A stretch of DNA of 64,000 nucleotides, from assembly GCF_007655135.1 (NCBI RefSeq), contig NC_045128.1, positions 17,438,230 through 17,502,229 on the forward strand. Reading direction: 5' to 3'. The stretch's first letter is position 1, and every line of letters starts with the position of its first letter. Shown here piece by piece: positions 1 to 10,451 of the stretch. This DNA comes from Punica granatum (taxonomy: Eukaryota; Streptophyta; Magnoliopsida; Myrtales; Lythraceae). The notes beneath the pieces were generated by a model. That model searched no databases. It was not told the DNA's origin and saw only the letters and a program-made list of their open reading frames with translations. The position numbers and the translations under genes were made by a program.

Positions 1-535
1 TGCTTGCCCAGATACAAGTAAATCCAAGAACTCGCGGTTCTGGTTCACGCAGGGATTCAACCTCCATGGTTCGATGAACTATAACGCAAGATTGTGAACC
101 AACTCCCCGACATACGGGTTTACTTCTCTCTCGGCTTCTCAACCGACATCGTTTGGTTCACCGAATCTCCGGTGTCAAAACGTGCGAGCCGAGTGCAGCT
201 TAATTCATGCGGTAAATCATAAAACATGTAAGCCTAGCAAACCAGAGTACCGAAAGGGCGTGCGGGATATAGGCCCGCACGTAACATGAACCCCCGAACA
301 CGGATTTTCCGGTTCCGCACAGATCAATGCCTTAACAACAAACTAGGTGTTCCATACCCCTAGACCCGGGTAACTTATCCGCCCTCGACCTTCGGGTCGT
401 AAAATGATAAGTGGCGACTCCTTCTCTCACGCGTGTCCGTCACGCGTCCCCACAGGAAGGTGGACACTCCTAAGCTGCGCGATCCAAAAGCGCGCAATGC
501 GGGCCCCGACGAGAGTCCACATTCGGGTACGTACA
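1..535 (+). mobile_element. 3' end of LTR, element A (5' part outside window)
   Basis: The last 535 bp of a plus-strand LTR. It ends in GTACGTACA and is followed by GCT and a PBS, as at 9317 and 56716. It matches the 3' ends of the LTRs at 9317, 35945 and 56716, including the GTGCGGG hairpin (259-281), the UUCG hairpin (386-399) and the decamer TGGCGACTCC (412-421). Small ORFs here are not conserved between copies and are not called as genes. Confidence 0.85.
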
Positions 536-538
536 GCT

Positions 539-556
539 TGACGACTCCACTGGGGA
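539..556 (+). other. Primer-binding site, element A
   Basis: TGACGACTCCACTGGGGA lies three bases after the LTR end. It differs by one base from the PBS of element E. The sequence class is the one I associate with Ogre/Tat elements, reported as complementary to a tRNA-Arg 3' end; the tRNA identity is from memory. Confidence 0.8.
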
Positions 557-1808
557 CATACTTAGTGGGTTCAGGCTCGATCCGTTTGCTTGCTTGCATG
601 TTTATTTATCGCTTTTCGTACATTTATTTTGTGCACATTTACTTTCCCGCACTTGCATTGCATCATTCTAGCGGATTTAGGTACCAAATGCCTGAAATCC
701 CACGGGCACCAATCTAGGAAGCTAGGTTAGTCAGAGGTTCCGAGTAAGGGAACGGATCGAGTAGGCTCTGCCACCGAATCGGCCCCCAAAGATCCTCGCT
801 CGATTTCAAGGAATTGATCCCCTTGAATCGGGAGCCCCCATCCCTAGTTAGTGGTTTTCCCAGTAGAACACTGAAACCATGCATAAACAGGGACCGTCAT
901 GCTGGACCAAAACAAAACTCATGCCGTCAATCGACCCAAAAGTTGAGTCTTTGAGTCGGCCTATAGTTTTTCCTTTAGGCGGGCCTTTTGCTGTTTTTCA
1001 CAAAGAGCGATGTACATTGTAATAGATTCAGTTATACTATACTTTTCTGCACTGCATGCATGTTTTCAAACAAACTAGGACATTGCATTGGTTTATTGCT
1101 TAAGTTCCCTTTTTCAAATGAACCATCTTCGTAAATTTGGGAACTTGAATCAAATCAATGCAACGACATTAGCTTTTGAAAACTCATGCATTGCCTGCAT
1201 CCGATGCTTGCACAGCAACTACCATGTCCCGCACGACAGGCGAGTCGTGCCCACTTTCGCGGGTAGGCCACTTGCGGCCTTCACCCTTCCTCCACGGCAA
1301 GACGAGCTGTGGCTCGAGGAACGATCAACCTTCCCAGGCGAAGTTAACCAACACTAACTTCTTCCTAACAGAGAGTGTCACCGCGTGATCGGACACACTT
1401 CTACCAATGATAAAGCGTGCCTCACACATGTCCAAGTATGTTCACACCAACTCATACATGCCTGCTCAACGTATCAATGCATGTCTCTCGGTGTGCTCGC
1501 ACGACGCCTACCAGGCCAGTTCGCTTCCCTACACTCTTGCATTGAAATCTTGAACAGTTCATGCTCCTTCATTGTTTTCTTTTCCCATTGCAGGAAATTC
1601 TCAACAAGAAGACAGCCTGAATACTGAGCGACCACAATTGAGACAACAAACGTCTCTCATCCAGCTCCTTGGGATTTCAACACTAAGTCCCCATCCTTGC
1701 TCCACAGAGCAATACCGCAAGCAAATCAGCGTCACCGCCTAGCAGAGCTCTGCGCTGTTCCCCAGCATTGACCTTTGCTTTTGCATCTCTTGCACTTTCT
1801 TATCGAGC

Positions 1809-2060
1809 ATGCATTTATTGCATTGGGCTTCGGCCCCGCATCGGGCTCTGACCCAGCATCAGGCTCCCGCCCCGCATTTACTGCATTGGGCTTCGGCATC
1901 ACATCGGGCTTCGACTCTTCATCGGGCTTCGGCCTCGCATCAGGCCTCGGTCCTACATTTACTACTTTCGGACCCCGGCCCAGCATTTACTGCTTTTGGG
2001 CTCCGGCCCCGCATTTACTACTTTCAGGTTTTGACACATCGCATTTACTGCTTTCAGGCT
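1809..2060 (+). repeat. Minisatellite, ~28-30 bp GC-rich unit (family 1)
   Basis: Degenerate tandem copies of a unit resembling GCATTTACTGC followed by TTTCGGGCTCCGGCCCC. The same family, reverse-complemented, fills 24567-25083 in element C, so it belongs to the internal region of this element family. The short Ser/Gly/Phe-rich reading frames across it come from the repeat. Confidence 0.8.
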
Positions 2061-4709
2061 CATCTGAAATCCAAAATCGACTTGGATTCAAATTCATCCA
2101 AGCGATACTTCAAGGAGCAAGTCTAATCCTTCCACTGCGAAGACAGAAAGTGACAGCTCCACAAACAGAGCATGACCCAACTCTCGATTGCAGACCAGCA
2201 CAGTCATGCCTCCAATCAACGAATGGATCTCATCCACCTCCGTTGTGGTCACCGACTAAACACTGGGGCAACACGCGCAGTTTTCTTTAAACTCTCTGTT
2301 GCTTTCATTCAAATGCATTCCCACAAATGGGCTCCCGACATGAACAAATCCTTCAATAGAGCATTAGGACAGTCTCGAAGACGCCTTATCAATTCTGTTG
2401 GACCTGTTCGACTCAACTGTCCTCGTGGGACCCGGCTCCTCGAGCCTTCCCTAGGACGGCTGCGAATGCCTACTCGCAATTAGGGAAAACATGCTTATGT
2501 GACCTCAGTCATGGTCTAACCACTCCAGAGTGGTGATGACTACATTCCCGGAAACAAATGTCATCCATACGCGACACCCCATGGGTCGTGAGCGAGACAA
2601 AAGGGATTTTCCCATGGGTCCACCCCATATTTCTTACCGCATACTCCACCGCACAATCGCCTAACACACCATCTTCTTTGTCATCTTTTATAGGGACACG
2701 CCGGTCACAGGCGAAGAATGATGCACAGGCTCACGCCTTTCCGAGAACTCCTCTCGAGCCTCCTCCCTTATACTTTGACAGGGAAGGGGCTCGGCACGGA
2801 AGTACCCCCTATAAAGCTAAAGACAAAAATAACTGAGCGAGCCATATGCCATCAACACAACCATTTCAGTTGACATTGACGACATGAGACGGCCAGGGGC
2901 GACAGTTGCACAAACCGCCCACCACGAGTCACATCGACGATAAAAGACTAGGGCATTCGCGTTCAACGCTTGCACCGAGACCACCTCGGACATCATCCAC
3001 CCACGATAAACATTTCCAAGCGACGTACACTGGGGCATCCCCGGTTGAAGTTCGCGCCAACACAACCTCGGCAAGTGACGTACGCTGGGGCCTCCCTGGT
3101 TGAAGTTCGCCCCGAGGTCGCCATTGTGGGTCACTCCAGCAAGTGACGTTGGACCGCTCCTGGTCATTTGCGTCAAGACCAGGCCTCCTCCACAACAAGC
3201 ACCAGGACAACCCCGGCCACTGATTCCTTATGGCAATTTTGTATTTTCCTTCTAGACAATAGGGGAATTCACCTGAAGAGATTGCAAGGGCAAACACCAC
3301 GAAGTTCAGCTTTCGAGTGCACAAGAGTCAAACTTCCAAGAAAGCCGGTCCTCACAAAATAGGGCTAGCAACACACAACAAGTCTCCACGAGGCGAAGCA
3401 CACCAAAGCGGCCTCGGCGATGCAAAGTCGAGGAGTTTCAAACAAAGACACGGGGCATAAAACAAACCCCAGCTGCAAGAAAAAAAAAACAAAGCGAAAA
3501 GAAGCGGGAAAAATTCTCCAATGAAGAGAGAGAGAAAAGACGTGGGAAAAACCTGCCAATGAACAAAACAAGGCATCGCCGAGATTTAAAACTCCGGCGT
3601 CGCCAATCCTGAGAAATCAAATCACCAAATCACCGAAGCCTCGAAAGGTGCCAATATGGGACTCTAAAAATCCCTCCCGGTCCCAAAGTGACCAATGACG
3701 CATCCGGGCGCATTTCGGAGATGTCCTGCTTAGGCCGGGGCGTCCCCCAAACTCTCACGGACGTCTTTTCTAACGGGGCTCCGGGAGGCCCGATTCACAA
3801 ACAGATAAACGGCACCCGGAAACAGACCTGCACACACCCAAGGACCACCGGGACCAAGGAACAAGTTTCAGACTGCCTTTCGGAGTTCGTCTTGGTCTCC
3901 CGAGTGGATCCCGACCCGGAGAAAGGGCCCCTTTTTGCACAAAAACGTGGCCAGAGCCCCTTTAATGAACCGTCAGTGCACGAAATCCGCGCCAACCAAT
4001 CCCAAGGACCTCAACGCCTGGGAAAACAAACCCTGATTGCATTGCACAATCCATTTAGGTTTTCAGGGTACTATTCCGGCAACAAAAAGGCCCCTTTCAA
4101 GCGGAATCTTGCGCTTAGAGCTCATTCGAGGAAATGTTGACGTCCAAGCTTTGCACCACCCACTCCCAGCAAACCCTAGGGTCCAGGAAATCATATCAGC
4201 TCGGACCAAGCAAATCATACTGATCCCGAGTGACGTTTTAATGGTCATAAACGCCTCCCGGCAAGCCTTTGGGACTCGTTTTTGACAAACGGAGATCACA
4301 GTGGTCTCTGAACACATCAGAACACTCGGGAAACACTAAGAAAGCCCCGTTTGCGAATTCCTAGGACGCCTTTGGATATCGATCTCCAGCCGGGGCCGAC
4401 AAGTAAACCGTTCTGTCCAAAGCACAAAGCACGGCGACACGAGCAGTACAGCACGCAGAGGCGCGAACGAGCGACGGAAACGGACAACTTCACTCTGATT
4501 ATCCAAACGGAGCGAAACCGGCTTTCGAGTCCCCGGGACACCCGAGCATTCACCCATACGAAGAATGTCAATATTAGGCTCATTAAAACCGTATTCGCGC
4601 GTACATCGATAATTCCTCGTTCAAGCGAACTACAGAAATCGAATGCGTGATTAATCAAGCCCCGAGCTTCTTTCGGCTTTCTTCCTAATCAAGTGGGACC
4701 CTTGAGCTA

Positions 4710-4752
4710 GCCAAGCCAAGCCGAGCCGAGCCGAGCCAAGCCGCGAGCCATG
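4710..4752 (+). repeat. (AGCCG/AGCCA)n microsatellite in LTR
   Basis: Runs of GAGCC and AAGCC pentamers in U3, about 210-250 bp upstream of the TATA-like box. The same pentamer run, reverse-complemented, occurs at about 18991-19034, 30860-30900, 42705-42740 and 51355-51390. It is therefore part of the LTR family, with length varying between copies. Confidence 0.75.
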
Positions 4753-4960
4753 GCTCTCCTCTAAAGACAAGCCAAATGAGCCTCCACCACACATTTTCAA
4801 AATATCTTCTTACACCCATCACTTCCCTTCTCCCATCCATCACCTCCCATCACCTTTCAAGACAACTTCCCCACCCTAATCTTCCCTCCAAAAATTCGGA
4901 TCCCCTAAGCACCACTTAATTGCACTTAACTCCACTTAATCTTGTCATTAAGCTTGCTTT

Positions 4961-4968
4961 TATAAGTG
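4961..4968 (+). promoter_or_regulatory. TATA-like box of LTR
   Basis: TATAAGTG sits at a position that holds a TATA-like motif in every LTR where I looked: 53011-53018 (+), 18781-18791 (-), 30644-30654 (-) and 42474-42486 (-, CTATATAAGC). It would place U3 at about 1.3-1.55 kb and leave a very long R-U5. The transcription start is inferred, not seen. Confidence 0.5.
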
Positions 4969-5702
4969 CATTGGGTCATTAACTTAATCACAACTCAACT
5001 TCTATCATCTCTCTAGCTTTCTCACTCTAGGAAACCCTCTCCAAGCCCTCTCAACTTCAGCATCTTTCCAGAAATCGCATAGCCTCACCTCAGCCCGGTT
5101 ACAAGGCAAAATTGTCCGAAAACTCAACCGTTTTCCGGTGACCGCCACCCAACCTAAGCCAACTTCGATCAAACTTCATATCCCACATGTATTCGACCTC
5201 CTGAGTCCATTCACGGTGTTAGTTTTTCCATTTGAAGTCATCTAGGTCCCGTTTCAGCCCAATCCAGATTCGGGTCTCTAGGGAGTTTCCCGGTTTCTAG
5301 GCGAGTTATTCCTTCCCGACTTATCCGAGCCTCAAACCAACTACATACCCCACATGTATTCGACCTCCCGAGTCCATTTCCGGTGTTAGTTTTGCGATTC
5401 GAAGCTTCCAGCAGTCCGAACCAGCTCTGTTCAGAACCGGGTTCCATAGGCATTTTCACGGCTTCCCGGGATTCCTCGACATTTCCACTACCTCACGACT
5501 ATGGCGAGTCGTGCCATCACTTTTTAGGGGTTCTTTACAACCCTCACTCTCCCCCGTGACGAGGTGGTTGCGTGTTGGGAGCTGTCCAACTGTGCACCAC
5601 CGTCGTTTCCCTCTTTTCTCCCTTCACAGATATTTCCAGTTTTTTACCGGTTTGCTTTGCATCTTTTAGCAAAATCGACATATTCAATCTTTATGAAACC
5701 AC

Positions 5703-6500
5703 TACAGGCATGATCCTCACTCAGTTAGGAGTCCAATGCCACCGACCTTGCATCAAAAGACCACCGGGAGCCTCCCGTAGAGTCGTTTCTTCATCGGGTG
5801 CCAGTCGGGTCTGTTCCTTTGGTTTTCTTTTCTAACCCGAACTTTGCAGGAACGTACATGTCAGCTCGGGTTGAATCTCGCTACGAGCCACCTATCACCG
5901 TGATCTTCACTCAGTTAGGAGTCCAATGCCACCAATCTTGCACCAAAAGACCAGCGGGAACCACCTGTAGACCCACTTCTTCATTGGGTGCCAGTCGGGT
6001 CTGTTTCTTCCCGACTGGGTCTGTCATTTTTTTTACTAACCCGACTTTGTTTTTCATTTCCAGAAAATCTACGCATGCTCTCCTTCCAAAACCACCGTAG
6101 GCATGATCCTCAGTGAGTTGGGAGTCCAATGCCGCCGACCTTGCAGCAAAATACCACCGGGAGCCTCCGGGACAGCCATTTCTTTCTAACCTGCTCAATC
6201 GGGTCAGTTCCGCCCAGTCGGTTCTGTTTTCTGCTAGCTAACCCGACTTTGTTTTCGATTTCCAGAAAATATACGCATGCTCTCCTTCCGAAAACACCAC
6301 AGGCGCGATCCTTAGTCTCTTGGGAATCCAACGCAACTGGCCCCGCGCGAAAATTCCATCCCGATCAACCGGTACAGCCCCGACAAGCCGGACTGCCAAT
6401 CGGGTCAGCCAGTCGACCCGACTGCACCGGTTCGGGTCTGTTCGTTCCAGCCGAGTCTCCCGACTCCCTTTGCCACTTCTCCGACTCTTTCCTCGTGTTC
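5703..6500 (+). repeat. Four ~190-203 bp tandem units inside the LTR
   Basis: The anchor GTCCAATGCC (or a variant) recurs at 5731, 5921, 6124 and 6325. Units also share CACCGGGAGCC, CAGTCGGGTC/CCCGACTGGG and TTTCCAGAAAAT. Copy number differs between LTRs: four in C and F-left, three in F-right, and one recognisable in LTR E (around 53604). This accounts for much of the LTR length difference. Confidence 0.8.
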
Positions 6501-9050
6501 CGAGGCTAGGTAACATTTCTCTACAACTTAAATGAGTCTAGGTCTCCGATTTCCGCTTGTTATGGGGTGATAAATTGTTAATACACATGTTGCACGTAAA
6601 CTAGGGTCTTCATGCGATTCCATTCACTACCATGCAATTTCATGCACGTTTACTCTCCGCATTATACCCGTATGACGTATAAATGCATGTATCATGATGG
6701 GAAACGGCTTGGATCGGGACAGGAGAGACCCCTTGGCCACGGTAGAGTCATGGGAGCCCACGGTCTAGTCCCAAGGGAGGGACCCGTGAACTCCCTTGAC
6801 TTACCCGGGGCTAGGACGGTCTCTTTTCCCCCAAACTAGCCGGTTCCCATGCCATTGTCATCGATTTCCGCGTGTGATGTGTTAACATGACGGGAAAAAA
6901 CTTAAGTCGGGGTTGAAGAGGTCGCCTTGACTCGTGTAAGCCACGGAAACTCACGGTTATTCCCCATGGGAGGTGGCCGAGAGTTTCCTTGGACCACACG
7001 GGTCCAAGGAGCTCTCTTTCGCCCCGAAATAAGTCGGTTCCCGTATTTATTTTATTTTATTTTATTTCGTTGTTGCATGAGCCGACGCCGTTTTATTGAT
7101 TCCCTTTAAATACGATATTTGCGTTTGCATTATGTGCTTGTTTGCGCACCCAAGATCATGGCGGTATCGGCTTTATAGAATGTGTGTTATTATCATGTTT
7201 GACGTTTTACGCATGCAAGAAACGGTTAAAACTGATTCTTGGAATTGATTGTAATCACAATTTTCATTTAATCATTGGTTTCATGTTAATTCGTATGCTA
7301 GGTACGTTAATATCGAACAATCATTTCATTGATCCATAACAATTGAGGTTCGCAGTCTCAATCATTAAACCACTTCACAAACGGGAAACGGGACGTACCA
7401 TTCGGCTAAATGAACCACTCGGCCTAAGTAATCGGATAAATCGAATATCAACTCGTAAACGCGTCGACGAATCACTAAACGGTGATAGTGTCCTTTTAAA
7501 ATTCACAATTTCAAAACATCGAGACACATAACACGAATAGAATTAGTGTCTAGGGAGCACTCGTGCGCTATGACTTGAGTCAAGGCCCGATTTGAGGAGG
7601 CTCATGTCTAAGTGCGCGAGTCCTCTTTGGACCTCTTCGTGTCATGCGATCCCAACTTCCACATATACGCTCTACACGTTTTACCGTTCAAAGGGCATGA
7701 CCATCATTTCGTGGTTCGCCGACATTCTAGGCGTTAGGAAGACCGAAATACCTCGATCTATGAACGAAAAAAGGCAACCCGTTCGGGTGCGAGTTTCATT
7801 CGTACGGCCCATTCCGTTCACTTTCGGTGTTTCTATTTTCCTATCATAGATTCGGTGGTGAACATTTTATTTCTGTTACGAAACACAAAGAACCAGATTA
7901 ATCATGTATTTGACTTAATCAAACATTATATAATGGATAGGTGGAATGCTAGATTCCAATCTAGAGTCAAAATACGAGTTTGGCTAATTCGGTGAAACCG
8001 TAGTGACACCTAACTGAATAAGAGTTCTAAAACAAGTTCACACACATAATTGGCTTAGAACCATATTCTAGCCCACCATCTATATTTGCCTAGGTTAGAT
8101 ACTTTGTTTGTTACTCAACCCCGGTTAATAACTGATTAAATCATGTACACTTGACTTAATACACCACTTGTCTGCATTCACCGGTATTTATCAGTTATTA
8201 TCTGTTTTTCGTCAGTTTTATCATTTTTCTTCCGTCTTCCATTTGTCTTTGCTAATTTGTTGTGGTTTGGGTCCGAACCCATAGGTTATGTAATACACGG
8301 GATCCAACGCCTCAAACCACCGAACACGAGGTCCAACACTTCCTAACTCACTGAGCGCGCGCAACCCGAGTGCGGAATGGGATCTAGCCTCGATTCACCA
8401 TCATACTCCAAACATGGCCTATGTGGAAGGCAATTTGGACTGGATGTGTGAAACGTGTTTAGATATCACCCGGGAGCTCGGTCGGTCCGACGGTTACAGC
8501 GGGAATCAACCGGTTCTCCTGCAAACCGTTGGTTCGATCGGACCCAACCCCCGGCTCCTTGAGCCCGCGTTGCATTAATTCATTTATCGGTTATTCAAAA
8601 CACACGGTGAGCCGGAGTGAAATATTGGCCCAATGCAAACCGATCGGGATCCATTTACTTATTCAGTTACACTTTGTAATTATTTGAGAGAACATTGTGA
8701 GGATTTTATCTGTACACTCGCTCATTCATTTGTAAGGATCCCCGATCGGCGAGCGAGAGGTTCGAGTGTCGAACCGGTCAAGTCGGTCTATTGTTACCAA
8801 GAGATGAGTAAGCTCGAATACTCGCGGTTTCGGTTTGCGCAGGTTATCGACCATCACGGTTCGATGAACTGTAACGCTAAGATAGTGAACCGATTCCTCG
8901 ACGCACAAGCCTACTCATCTTTCGGATTCTTGGCCCAACTTGATCAATTCATCGACTTTACGGTGTCAAAACGGGCGAGTCAAGTGCAACCCTAAATCAC
9001 GCGGTAAATAAACAAAACGGCAAGCCTAGCAAACTAGAGTACCGAAAGGG

Positions 9051-9073
9051 CGTGCGGGATATAGGTCCGCACG
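9051..9073 (+). other. Conserved U5 hairpin 1 (8-bp stem)
   Basis: CGTGCGGG, loop ATATAGG, then TCCGCACG; the single C-to-T change keeps a G-U pair. Equivalent hairpins lie at 259-281, 35679-35701 and 56451-56473 on plus. On minus they are at 15113-15135, 27005-27027, 38755-38777 and 47443-47465. Confidence 0.65.
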
Positions 9074-9173
9074 TAATAGAACCCCCGAATTCGTAATTTT
9101 CGGTTCCGCATGACCATTGCCTTAGCATTTAGGTGTACCTCGTACCCCTAGACCCGGGCGACTCAACGGCCCT

Positions 9174-9187
9174 CGACCTACGGGTCG
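9174..9187 (+). other. Conserved U5 hairpin 2 (UNCG tetraloop)
   Basis: CGACC, loop TACG, GGTCG. Other copies read CGACC-TTCG-GGTCG (386-399, 37232-37245, and 38641-38654 on minus) or TACG (35802-35815, and 47329-47342 on minus). UUCG and UACG closed by C-G are both of the extra-stable UNCG tetraloop type. Confidence 0.6.
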
Positions 9188-9320
9188 TAAACAATAAGTG
9201 GCGACTCCTTCTCACACGTGTTCGTCGCGCGTCCCCGGGAAGGTGGACACCCCCAAGCCGCGTTGCATAGGCTTCGCGCATGCGTGCCCCGACGAGATTA
9301 AAATTCGGGTGCGCACAGCT

Positions 9321-9338
9321 TGGCGACTCCATTGGGGA
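9321..9338 (+). other. Primer-binding site, element B
   Basis: TGGCGACTCCATTGGGGA begins three bases after the LTR end at 9317. It has one mismatch to the PBS of E and C. Confidence 0.85.
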
Positions 9339-9886
9339 AGTCTAGAGGGTTCGGGCTCAATCCCGTTTGATTGCTTGCTTGTTTATTTACTGCTTTCCGT
9401 CATTTACCGCTTATCTACTTACGCACATTTATGTCACGCATGCATTGCATATCATGCCAGCTTTAGGTGCCTCGTCTGAAATCCCATGGGCGCCAAAATA
9501 GGAAGCTAGGTTAGTCAGAGGTTCCGAGTAAGGGAAAGGATCGAGTCGGCTATGCCACTGAACCGGCCCCCAAAGATCCTCGCTCAATTTCAAGGAATTT
9601 ACACCCTTGAGTCGGGAGCCCCCATCCATAGATAGCACGGTCCCTGTAGCACCGAACCATGCATCGTGCTATGCCTCCATGCAAGCTTTCAACCCGACGC
9701 CGACAACAGTCCATCGAGTCGGCCTGCGTGCCACTTGAGTCTTTTCTATTTCAAGAGCGATGTACCATGTAATTTGTACTAAGTCGTGGGCATTTACTTT
9801 TCTCTGCACATATGCATCATGCAGTTTTCAAAAATTAGGATGTCATTCATATTGACGAGTCCTAAACGGATTTTCCTGTCGTCTTG

Positions 9887-10451
9887 GTAAGGGACGCCTT
9901 GCTCGGCCTCTTGCTTGCGCCTCGAAAGAGTCCGCCAACACACGAGGACCTCACCGACCCGCCACAGAACGCGAATGGTGTATATTCCGGGACAACATGA
10001 TCGACCTCATCAACACTAGGTTCGATCACCGAGAGGTCGCTGAGAGATGAAGAACTTGCCGGCCAACCACCTTAGAGGGAGCTCTCCCAAACCCGTGCCA
10101 AGATGCAAAGATGCGGTCAGGAGCTCGCTTAAGCGAACGCCGCCCTGGAGAGGTCTAGGAAGAGGGCTCGAGGGGGCCCACACATGCACTCTAGGATAGA
10201 TATTTCCGCAAGGCCCTCGCTTAGAACCGGTGCTTTCGGAGGCCGCGCTCTCTCAAACCCCGAGTGTGGTGGCAAATCAGCTTAAGGCTCTATTTTACAA
10301 AATTTGCATTGTACTTTGAACCTTTCGAGTCAATGTGAACGACAACATTAGCTTTTGAAAACTCACGCATTGCATGCATCCTATCCATTTACTGTTTTAC
10401 ACGACAATTAACACTACCACACGGTAGACAAAGTTGTGACCGCCTTTGCAG
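9887..10451 (+). other. Candidate leader intron (565 nt), element B
   Basis: The donor-like TTG|GTAAGG (9887) and the acceptor-like CCTTTGCAG|GTGG (10451) enclose the decayed coding stretch. Element C has the same pair at the same 565-nt spacing (26194 to 25630, minus). E has AG|GTAAGG at 57320, immediately before the ORF1 start codon. No transcript evidence is available. Confidence 0.4.
9899..10182 (+). pseudogene. Decayed coding fragment with coiled-coil-like tail
   Basis: I do not recognise this protein. One frame is open for about 50 codons and ends in a stretch reading FRDNMIDLINTRFDHREVAE just before a TGA at 10048. The frame starting at 10046 then continues as a charged, helical-looking segment (ELSQTRAKMQRCGQELA) interrupted by TAG and TAA. 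The same frame change, with stops at the same two codons, is present in element C (25893-26182, minus), so the damage predates the split of B and C. It lies between the leader and the post-ORF1 sequence, where E carries ORF1, so it may be a relic of an ORF1-like C-terminal coiled coil. Confidence 0.45.

Larger units (their letters stand above)
536..3620 (+). mobile_element. Decayed non-coding internal region, element A
   Basis: The first ~500 bases match the leader of element E (56717-57275). Positions about 1140-1200 match the E segment just after ORF1 (58965-59010), so the ORF1 region is missing here. Positions 1240-1620 match B (10430-10840), 1809-2060 is a GC-rich tandem array, and 3320-3620 match B 11930-12260. 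There is no gag, protease, RT or integrase. The right end joins directly to a 5'-truncated LTR at 3621, without a polypurine tract, which suggests a deletion between internal region and LTR. Confidence 0.75.
3621..9317 (+). mobile_element. LTR shared by elements A and B (5'-truncated by ~220 bp)
   Basis: About 5.7 kb of plus-strand LTR. Its left end aligns with position ~222 of the intact LTR E (51673-56716), so TGTCAG and the first ~220 bp are gone. It ends GGTGCGCACA at 9317. It has A's internal region on its left and a fresh PBS and leader on its right, so it is both the 3' LTR of A and the 5' LTR of B. Unlike LTR E it holds four ~195-bp repeats (5703-6500) and a duplicated ~165-bp block (5174-5503). 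The rest of the stretch is non-coding. Confidence 0.85.

Noticed and set aside
1555..1600. Acceptor-like TTTTCCCATTGCAG|GAAAT, also near 10792-10808
   Set aside because: Good match to a 3' splice site, but I found no convincing partner donor, and the C copy reads TTGTAG; too weak to call.
8633..8995. 120-codon frame recurring in several LTR copies (also 35432-35623, 38845-39195, 47522-47818)
   Set aside because: Shared by descent of LTR DNA; interrupted differently in each copy, no domain, and located in R-U5.
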